Positions 58,901 to 64,000 of a stretch of 64,000 nucleotides of DNA are shown piece by piece (within the stretch, counting starts at the first letter, position 1; every line of letters starts with the position of its first letter). The translations under genes were made by a program, and so were the position numbers. The notes below the pieces were generated by a model. That model was not told the DNA's origin and searched no databases. It saw only the letters and a list, made by a program, of their open reading frames with translations. The DNA comes from Aurelia coerulea (lineage: Eukaryota > Cnidaria > Scyphozoa > Semaeostomeae > Ulmaridae), in the NCBI GenBank assembly GCA_039566865.1, contig CM076960.1:14732501-14796500 (forward strand), given 5' to 3'.

Positions 58901-60653
58901 TGCATGTGATAATTTTCTTATGGAATCAGCTCTCAGGACCAAAGCACTGTAACAGCGTTGTATGTGAAAACCACATGCGATCACATATCACAGCGTAGTT
59001 AACCCGTTGTTTTCAAGAGATGCAACGGGGTAAAAACGTCTAGTGTGACCGCAGCCATTACCTCTGAACGACAGTATTGCTGGTCATGCTGGTGATTTTG
59101 ATTGTCTTGTCCATTGAAGCACTGAGGAGCAATCGATCTCCTCTTGAATTAAAACTCACATCTCGTATCGTGTTTTGATGGAGTGAGACATATTCACTTG
59201 AGCGTGATTCTAACGAACTAACCTACAAAGTGAAGAAAGCTTTAAATCTTAGTCAGATAATGAAGGATAACAAGGTGCAGAATGTAATTGGCAAGGGTAA
59301 GGTAAAAAAGGTGTTAGGGCTATCTCTGGCTTAATAGATTGAGTACCCTGGGATGGGTATTCAAAAGCATTCAATGGTTATTCAACGTCGCTTTTTATTG
59401 CAGCTATTAAATTATTTTCTCCCCTTTCAGGGTTTCATCTTAATTCGCTGTTTCTCCGGGCTAGCTCAGACTTAATAGATTGAGCACCCTGGGCTGGGCA
59501 TTCAAAAGCATTCAATGGTTATTCAACGTCACTTTTTATTGCAGCTATTAATTTATTTTCTCCCCTTTCAGGGTTTCATGTTAATTCGCTGTTTCTCCGG
59601 GCTAGCTCAGACTTAATAGATGGAGTACCCTGGGATGCGCATTCAACAACATTCAATGGTTATTCAACGTTGCTTTTTATTGCAGCTATTAACTTATTTT
59701 CTCTCCTTTCAGGGTTTCATGTTAATTCGCTGTTTCTCCGGGCTAGCTCAGACTTAATAGATGGAGTACCCTGGGATGCGCATTCAACAACATTCAATGG
59801 TTATTCAACGTTGCTTTTTATTGCAGCTATTAACTTATTTTCTCTCCTTTCAGCGTTCATATTAATTGGGAGTCATGTTAAAAATCCGTTGAAAAATGGC
59901 GGAGCTATGACCTTCAGGAGACCAAATTTGCCTGATGACTGAAACCAGCGGTCGGCCAACTTGTCTTACTATTTTGCAGCGATAAATAGCTCCATGGATG
60001 AAATGAAACAGCAGCATCCAATGTCATAGCTCTCGTGAACATTCTGATAATCATCACAGAGTTTTCAGCTATTTCTTACTTCACAGAAACTATTTCTTAC
60101 CTCGCATAACGTTATTTTTCACTGCAAAATAGTAAGACAAAATGGCCGACCGCTGGTTTCAGTCATCAGGAAATTTGGTCTTCTGAAGGTCATAGCTCCA
60201 TAATTTTACAACGGATTTTTACCGGGATCGCAGCAAAACTTATTTCAACATCTGAAGAGCAACATCATATAAAAGTTTGGCGATAATCTTTTGCCGTCTT
60301 GTCACAATCGTCAGGCAAACGAGGTACAATCTTTTTGGGACACCTGGAAATCATTACAAGTGTCAATATGTGACCACGCGCTATTATTTACATTCCATTG
60401 ACTGAGAATATTCACTGAATCTGCGGCTGAAAAGTTAGCTAAAGGTCCGTGAGTCACCCAAGGGTTCTTTGATTAAGGCAATTTATGAATATTACTTCCA
60501 AACCCTGTAAAGACGTCACTGATTATACGACGGATTTGGGTAAGTCTAAGTTACCTTGACAACTCCATATCCAGGGAACAGTTGATTTGGAGATGGTTTT
60601 GAGATCGCCATCATGGCATGGGTCCGGTCGAATGCCATAACACGAGCTTTGTT
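46785..60653 (-). CDS. RFWD3: RFWD3, E3 ubiquitin ligase, WD40 half (7 exons, 5' part missing)
   Basis: Seven exons on the minus strand join in phase into 329 codons plus stop: 60653-60555, 59222-59062, 53176-52970, 52060-51963, 49825-49734, 47914-47732, 46934-46785. All introns are GT-AG. The product aligns along its length with the C-terminal WD40 domain of animal RFWD3, including conserved blocks such as LLLSASMDKTIK, SGLSNGHCLVYD, TRHCMASYRP, GDEASNS and TLLWD. RFWD3 ubiquitinates RPA and RAD51 at stalled forks and acts in interstrand-crosslink repair; the WD40 domain binds RPA. The RING finger and coiled coil, encoded further 5', are not seen up to 64000 and probably lie outside. Introns are loaded with transposons, yet every visible exon is intact. 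Confidence 0.93.
47051..47205. mobile_element. 155-bp palindromic MITE
   Basis: Inverted ends of 27 bp (47051-47077 and 47179-47205) starting ACAGTATTACCCCGCCACTA, one mismatch. The interior contains further AAGAAACT motifs, linking it to the GTTTCTTA repeats elsewhere. It lies in the last RFWD3 intron (46935-47731). The rest of that intron shows no gene. Confidence 0.75.
47732..47914 (-). CDS. RFWD3: RFWD3 exon 6 of the visible set
   Basis: 183 bp, phase 0 at both ends, acceptor TTTTTAG and donor GTATGT. Encodes VYKM through GDEASNS, with CTCSQ and FTCIGEEDHLFAAAGDEA matching an RFWD3 blade. Its first 45 bp or so and the upstream acceptor are duplicated at about 48023-48075. Confidence 0.92.
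47866..48172. repeat. Tandem duplication of an intron-exon boundary
   Basis: About 150 bp at 47866-48015 (start of exon 6 plus upstream intron) recurs, diverged, at 48023-48172. The copy keeps the acceptor and an exon-like start (GTATACAAAATGTCTGG on the minus strand) but lacks the rest of the exon and its donor, so it is a decoy. Confidence 0.8.
48171..48220. repeat. Interstitial telomere-like repeat (CCCTAA)n
   Basis: About eight units of CCCTAA with a few variants (CCCTGA, CCTTAA, CCTAAA) directly abut the end of the duplicated exon segment. TTAGGG is the telomere repeat of vertebrates and cnidarians. It lies within an RFWD3 intron. Confidence 0.85.
48221..49733. other. RFWD3 intron remainder
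   Basis: AT-rich intron sequence. TTAAGAATAACCGG and GTTTCTTATA-type motifs at 49265-49510 belong to the dispersed GTTTCTTA repeat. GCCCAAACCAGAGC (49010) and its inverse (49520) bound a possible MITE of about 530 bp (49010-49535). No other gene seen. Confidence 0.5.
49734..49825 (-). CDS. RFWD3: RFWD3 exon 5 of the visible set
   Basis: 92 bp, entering with 2 bases that complete a Gly codon, acceptor TTCTAG, donor GTAGGT. Encodes TFTGIAFDETTRHCMASYRPSK and NTRHV, the conserved RHC...YRP block of RFWD3. It ends in phase 0, matching the next exon. Confidence 0.9.
49826..51962. other. RFWD3 intron
   Basis: Holds the element at 50351-50771 and AT-rich sequence. Pyrimidine-rich stretch at 51030-51130. 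No other coding evidence. Confidence 0.5.
50351..50771. mobile_element. MITE-like element with GGCCCGTC ends
   Basis: ACAGGCCCGTCAGAAC at the left mirrors GTTCCGACGGGCCTGG at the right. A G run and GGGGGTCCGGGGGCTTGCCC follow the left end, and CAGCCCCCCAGCCCC precedes the right. Non-coding and inserted in an RFWD3 intron. No clear target duplication. Confidence 0.6.
51963..52060 (-). CDS. RFWD3: RFWD3 exon 4 of the visible set
   Basis: 98 bp, with 1 base finishing a Ser codon and ending with 1 base of a Gly codon. Acceptor CCTAACAG, donor GTAAGG. Encodes AEGLLIGTLNGGWFWE and HPLNLAPG, matching the GTL...FWE blade of RFWD3. Confidence 0.92.
52209..52833. mobile_element. 625-bp foldback MITE, TA target
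   Basis: CCGGGTGA at the left and TCACCCGG at the right, flanked by TA (52207-52208, 52834-52835). The two halves are imperfect reverse complements over about 255 bp each, so the whole element folds. A TA duplication suggests Tc1/mariner-type mobilisation. A relative lies at 23451-23790. It sits in the intron between RFWD3 exons 3 and 4. Confidence 0.85.
52970..53176 (-). CDS. RFWD3: RFWD3 exon 3 of the visible set
   Basis: 207 bp, acceptor TTGCAG, donor GTAAGT. Encodes YTCPTPVWCCQWNDTDSN, SGLSNGHCLVYDIRSTDQP, and CPIVSIAYVPK. This is the most diagnostic RFWD3 stretch here, with the VW.C.W and GL.NG...VYD.R blocks. Confidence 0.95.
53177..54585. other. RFWD3 intron, 3' part of the large intron
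   Basis: Start of a 5.9-kb intron. A plus-strand frame at 53646-54029 is long but arginine/lysine-rich and unlike any family I know. I see no gene. Confidence 0.5.
54586..55053. repeat. 117-bp tandem repeat, exactly 4 units
   Basis: Units start at 54586, 54703, 54820 and 54937 with TACATTCAGATACAAAG (first unit TACATTCAG as well). They are nearly identical, differing at a few positions (for example GGACTTGG or GGGCTTGG). All frames contain stops, so it is a non-coding minisatellite in an RFWD3 intron. Near-identity implies recent amplification. Confidence 0.95.
55560..55600. repeat. CTGTGTTAAG microrepeat, 4 copies
   Basis: CTGTGTTAAG repeated in tandem four times, the last copy incomplete. 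Non-coding. Confidence 0.8.
55740..56340 (-). pseudogene. CR1-like LINE 3' end, minus strand, copy 1
   Basis: Minus frame of 124 codons (56319-55945) with LQRLQDRAHSII, NFDRSVMTYKIINRQCPESLW, CRDLQIPR, YSALKAWNNIP and LPTLSRFKKQLKSYY. This is the post-RT C-terminal region of CR1-like elements. The 3' UTR ends in an AAATG-type microsatellite tail near 55740-55780. It is heavily 5'-truncated. Confidence 0.8.
56335..57252 (-). pseudogene. CR1-like LINE 3' end, minus strand, copy 2, interrupted
   Basis: Same family as 55740-56340: HLRYADVIWGSLS (from about 57180), LQRLQDRAYSII, YDRNVMTYKILNKLCPESLW, CKDIQIPR, then ELPTLDRFKKQLK at about 56460-56400 after a break. The break is a plus-strand LINE insertion (56459-56830). 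A few codons around the junction are missing, so the insertion came with a small deletion. Frameshifts are present. Confidence 0.75.
56459..56830 (+). pseudogene. Short LINE 3' end with polyA, plus strand
   Basis: Frame to 56711 with LRDGGNICLPKVKTMRFGTETVRFLGQKLWRTLPADIKESESLSMFKRRIK, the C-terminal region of a CR1/L2-like ORF2. A 3' UTR ends in polyA (56808-56830). Inserted in opposite orientation into LINE copy 2. Confidence 0.8.
57430..57865. repeat. 141-bp tandem repeat (first array), about 3 units
   Basis: ATTGTTTRTAGTTCAGTTT starts units at 57430, 57571 and 57712. Within each unit there are nested GTAAATG and AACCTAAATG short repeats. The last unit decays near 57800. Non-coding, in the large RFWD3 intron. 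Confidence 0.9.
58003..58470. mobile_element. Element with GGCGGTGG inverted ends
   Basis: GGCGGTGGTAATCGGAC (58003) mirrors GTCCGAAAACCACCGCC (58454-58470). Extra copies of the motif lie inside both ends (GGTGGTTTTCGGACACC at about 58093, GCCCGAAAACCACCG at about 58427). No coding capacity and no clear target duplication. Confidence 0.55.
58681..59056. mobile_element. 376-bp MITE at an RFWD3 splice donor
   Basis: Perfect 16-bp inverted ends GGCTGCGGTCACACTA / TAGTGTGACCGCAGCC, with ATT on both sides (58678-58680, 59057-59059). On the minus strand its edge is intron position +6 of the donor of exon 2 (59062). A 3-bp duplication would fit PIF/Harbinger, though ATT is not the classic TWA. Confidence 0.85.
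59062..59222 (-). CDS. RFWD3: RFWD3 exon 2 of the visible set
   Basis: 161 bp, acceptor TTTGTAG, donor GTAAT. Encodes SSEYVSLHQNTIRDVSFNSRGDRLLLSASMDKTIKITSMTSNTVVQ, matching the first well-conserved WD repeat of RFWD3 (HQN.IR...F, LLLSAS.D.TIK.TS). Ends with two bases of a Ser codon completed by exon 3. Confidence 0.95.
59331..59868. repeat. 141-bp tandem repeat (second array), 4 units
   Basis: TTAATAGATTGAGTACC (or ATGGAGTACC) starts units at 59331, 59472, 59613 and 59754. Units 3 and 4 are the most alike, so amplification is stepwise. Each unit contains TTTATTGCAGC and a CTCC(C/T)TTTCAG. Sequence is unrelated to the first 141-bp array. Lies in an RFWD3 intron. Confidence 0.95.
59880..60220. 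mobile_element. Foldback MITE with about 100-bp arms
   Basis: Arms at 59880-59979 and 60122-60220 are reverse complements with few differences (AAAAATCCGTTG outermost, ATTTTGCAG innermost), with a 142-bp loop. It lies directly after the 141-bp array. No target duplication evident. Confidence 0.85.
60555..60653 (-). CDS. RFWD3: RFWD3 exon 1 of the visible set (internal exon)
   Basis: 99 bp, 33 codons, acceptor TTCTAG, donor GTAACT. Encodes ARVMAFDRTHAMMAISKPSPNQLFPGYGVVK, matching the segment at the start of the RFWD3 WD40 domain (RVMA, SQPSP-like, PGFGV-like). It has no start codon context and must be preceded by the RING and coiled-coil exons. Confidence 0.9.
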
Positions 60654-62154
60654 CTAGAATAAAGGAATTTAAAGAGGAATTTCAGCGGGGTTTATGATTC
60701 AAGAAGTTTTACCGTTTGCCAACATGTATGATTTTTAAAGAATTTCATGACCCAATCACCGTAATAACGTTTCGCCGGACCATCTTTCAATCACGTTTTA
60801 CGAATTCAGAAGTTAGGCCAATCACGGATCGCAAAAAACATCTCCACAATCATGGCAGGTCGATTATCAATTCCAGATTATCAGAGACTGGCAAGGGCGA
60901 GTTTTGTAGAACAAAGGATACCGGTCTGATCAAGACAAATCGATTTGGCAACCTCAAGAATACATTTCAACGTACCATATTGCGTCTCCTCTGCTTATTT
61001 TGATTCGACGAGTGCATTCAGAGGCGCGAATCTATTCTTCTGACAGATAAATCACTTTGCCTTCTAGGAAGCCTAAATCTTTAGTTTTACAAAATTCAAC
61101 CCTGCTTCATAAGGCCTTGACTTGCTACAGGTCTCAGTATAGATCTCAGACAGTGCAATCTCGTCCCCAGAGTGAGTTCGTTGCTCTACCTCTACTCTGG
61201 GATACAAGAGGCCGTTCGGCAATTTGATTGGCTATTCGAAAACGCTAGCAAAATCAGATTATAACTGGCTCCCATTCAAAAATGGCCTCTATTGAATAGG
61301 TTATTTCACAAAATCAATGGGGTGTATGGGGCAAGTGAGGAGTTTAAGAGGGGTAATGGACCACGGCGCATCCGAATTTCAGAGTTTCAGGAAATGTTGG
61401 GGTCATTATGACGTCATAACAGGGGGTTGAAAAATAAATGTTGCGATTCTCCGACCCGAAGTTACGTTTGGAGTCGATGCTCCATGGTTACAAGCCCGAT
61501 TTCAAAACGGAAAAAAGTTTTCAAAAGACCACTCGTCTGCAAATCTATTAACGCAATTTGGGGTTCAATATTGCCCCCAGAAGCGGAGCGTGCGCCCCCC
61601 AAAAATGGGGAATAATTTCGGCCTACCCCATTTTACGCCGTAACTCCGTTTTGCGAGGAGTAAACGGCCGCGGCATGTCGAAATTCGACGGAAAACTGTA
61701 TTCTTTCACTAAAACACTTTTATTCTCCAATTTATCTCTAAAATTCGCCGAATAACGAGCCATTCTATTTTCAAAGCTGTGGGGGAATTCTCGAAAATTT
61801 CAACTTAGGCCCTTTTTCCACCGAAATGGATCGTGCTCGTTTTCCTACTAAATGCACTTGCTAACCCCGGATTAATGATTAAATACCTTAAAAAGGGTTA
61901 AAATAGGGTCCTCAAAGTGTTTGTTTTAAATTTCTCAATTCGTATACTTCAGAATTAGCGCTAGAGCAACGACCATTTTTTGTCGACTTTCGTTGCCTAG
62001 CAAACTGCAAATCCATAATGGGGCGAATCTTGCCTTATTTTGGCAAGATTGATGCCAAGTATACCAGGGTGTTCATTCGGCTTCGTGACCAGCGTATGAC
62101 GTCAGAACACCCTGGGAACGAGGTTGCAGACAGTGTAGATCTCCAGATCAGGTA
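60654..62154. other. RFWD3 upstream intron or flank, no exon found
   Basis: I searched the minus strand for RING-type cysteine spacing or coiled-coil codons and saw none. 61420-61760 is a moderately GC-rich stretch with GCGCCCCCCAAAAATGGGG. No supported coding region. Confidence 0.45.
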
Positions 62155-63624
62155 TTTAATTATTTCACTGAGAATGAATTTTTCTACTCAGACCAGTCGG
62201 GTTTCAGGCTTTTTCACTCCGTACTGACATGCTTACTAAAGTGTACCAATGACTGGTATCTAAATTTCGACAAAGGGCTTTTTTCTGGAGTCACTTTCAT
62301 CGACTTAAAGAAAGCCTTTGACACTGTTGATCACGACATTCTCATCGCTAAGCTGCGTTTCTATGGAGTTGAAGGCGTGGAGCTTGACTGGTTCATATCA
62401 TACCTAAGTAATAGGAAGCAATGCTGTAAGGTAAATGGCAATATATCTGAAATACAGGACATCAAATTTGGGGTGCCTCAGGGCTCTTGCCTTGGTCCAC
62501 TCCTATTTTTGATCTATATTAATGACTTGCCGTTTGCCTTACAAAGAACTAAGGTCACAATGTATGCAGATGACACAAGCATTTCCTATTCCTCGAAATC
62601 TATCTCCGACCTGAGCAATGCTATCAACTCAGATCTTCAGAATCTTTGTTCGTGGCTACAGGGAAATAAACTGTCTCTTAATGTCGCAAAGACACAGAGC
62701 ATGATCCTTGGTACCGCACCCAACCTCAGAAAACTAGATTACAATGATTCAACTAATCTTCCCACCTTTCAAATAAATGACGAAAAGATTGAATCCACGG
62801 GAAAAATTAAATATCTTGGGGTACAAATTGATCCATTACTAAATTGGAAAGAGCAAATCAACGTTGCTATCGGTAAGATTTCACGAGGAATAGGAATGCT
62901 GAAGTATTCCAAGAAATATCTCTCGTTGGAAACCATCCAAAGGATGTATTTTAGCATAGTAGACTCGCATTTTAGATATTGTTGCTCTGTTTGGGGATGT
63001 GCAGGTGATACCACACTAAGAAAATTGCAAATGCTGCAAAATCGAGCAGCGCGTGTCGTTACAAACAGTCCCTTCGATCAATCATCGCTGCCATTAATAT
63101 CACAACTAGGGTGGTTAACTGTCAAAGAAATGATCGACTTCGAGACAGCTTGTATAGTATATAAAGCCTTGAATGGGCTTGCACCCCCTTACATGCAGTC
63201 AATGTTTCACAAATTGTCCGATTCTTGCAATCGGACCTTACGTAATACCAGTACTGACCTCAGGATTCCACTCTGTAAGACCTCCAATGGGCAGCGGAGC
63301 TTTTCGTATCGAGGAGTTACTGTTTGGAACCAGCTGAGCAATGAAATAAAAACTGCTCCTTCGCTAGCCACTTTCAAAACGAGGCTAAAAGCATTTTTGA
63401 AAGATCAAAGAGGCTGATAATCTAATTCAACATTCAGCACATACGTTTAACTTCCGAGTCCCTTTATTTTTACATATATTTCTTTCTTTTATGTAGGATC
63501 TTCAAGTTTATTTGTAATATCATGTATTTAGGTTAGTTATGTTTTTAAGCAGGGCACATTGTAAATCAGTTAATTTATATTTACTGAATGTATTTAACCC
63601 TGTTAAAATAAATCAAAAAAAAAA
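62155..63624 (+). mobile_element. CR1-like LINE, 5'-truncated, RT frame mostly intact
   Basis: Open in one frame from about 62155 to TGA at 63415-63417. Reverse transcriptase motifs are in order: DQSGFR, FIDLKKAFDTVDHDIL, GVPQGSCLGPLLFLIYINDLP, the catalytic YADDT (near 62564), and the thumb and CR1 C-terminal region (CCSVWGCAGD, LQNRAARVVTNSPFD, LPL.SQLGWLTV, CNRTLRNTS). The endonuclease and N-terminal RT are missing. A 3' UTR ends AAATAAATC and a short polyA at 63616-63624. It is the best-preserved member of the family also seen at 573-1300. Confidence 0.9.
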
Positions 63625-63629
63625 TGAGA

Positions 63630-64000
63630 GCTATTGGCCTATTGAAGTATGCAAAAAATTTTGTTCAAACTGACACTTTGATAAATTTATATAGAAGCAT
63701 CACGGAGCCACATTTCAGCTACTGTTGTTCTGTCTGGGGCTCTTGTGGTGCTTCAAAGCTAGACGTGCTTCAAAAATTACAGAATAAAGCAGCCAGAATA
63801 GTAACAAATAGCCCTTTCGATGCATCTGCAGCTCCTTTGCTCCAGAGACTTGGTTGGCCATCTGTACAAAAGCTGATAAATAAAGAAACAGGTTCTATGG
63901 TTTACAAATCTCTTAACTCTCTTGCACCTCAATATCTTAGCGATCTCTTCGTGAGATTGTCCGAGGTACATCCAAGAGAGTTAAGAAACTCTAAAACAAA
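63630..64000 (+). pseudogene. Related LINE, C-terminal RT region, cut by window end
   Basis: Directly after the polyA of the preceding LINE a second frame continues on the same strand: RAIGLLKYAKNF, YCCSVWGSC, LQKLQNKAARIVTNSPFD, LLQRLGW, VYKSLNSLAPQYL, RELRNSKT. It is a different, related CR1-like family. It begins at the same internal place where the family becomes strongly conserved, so it is either truncated there or was split by the upstream LINE. Confidence 0.8.

Overview
This window is animal genomic DNA: AT-rich, intron-containing and dense in transposons. Two things carry most of the interpretable content. One is part of a spliced host gene for the E3 ubiquitin ligase RFWD3 (minus strand, 46785-60653, seven exons encoding the WD40 half). 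The other is a Russian-doll nest of mobile elements at 28575-43990. CR1-like LINEs, a BEL/Pao and a Ty3/gypsy retrotransposon, many short inverted-repeat elements and a short TTAGGG-type tract fit an invertebrate. My inference is an anthozoan cnidarian (coral or anemone), but no single sequence here proves the species.

Layout. 1-8537 is a decayed foldback: its left arm (from the window start to about 2345) is the reverse complement of its right arm (about 4180-8537), and each arm has collected its own insertions. 8538-17850 is intergenic DNA with small DNA transposons, including a MULE-like element with an 11-bp target duplication (11233-12349) and an ATTCG-rich hAT-like element (15549-16265). 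17850-24570 is an 873-bp-period repeat interrupted by a 4262-bp TTAA-flanked element with 31-bp terminal inverted repeats (TIRs). 25745-26430 is a truncated LINE. 27171-28500 holds several MITEs.

The nest (28575-43990). A palindromic element is split by a minus-strand Ty3/gypsy retrotransposon (29017-43198; identical 144-bp LTRs; target duplication GCGG). The gypsy pol is split by a 103-bp hairpin MITE (41511-41613) and by a plus-strand BEL/Pao retrotransposon (31746-40913; 238-bp LTRs with one difference). The BEL reverse transcriptase is split by a 2746-bp TTAA element (34956-37701), which contains a P2X7-C-terminus-like gene relic and a further MITE. Apart from the insertions, both retrotransposon reading frames stay open, so the whole stack is young. 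The gypsy element shows two mechanistic signatures: a 15-base stretch beside the 5' LTR complementary to its own LTR (self-priming, Tf1-like), and gag separated from pol only by an in-frame UGA followed by CUA (readthrough context).

44000-61000 is the RFWD3 locus. Its introns hold foldbacks, LINE ends, three unrelated tandem arrays (117-bp and twice 141-bp periods), a partial exon duplication next to telomere-like repeats, and a MITE that sits 6 bp inside a 5' splice site. The RING and coiled-coil exons were not found and probably lie beyond the right edge. 62155-64000 is two head-to-tail CR1-like LINE fragments.
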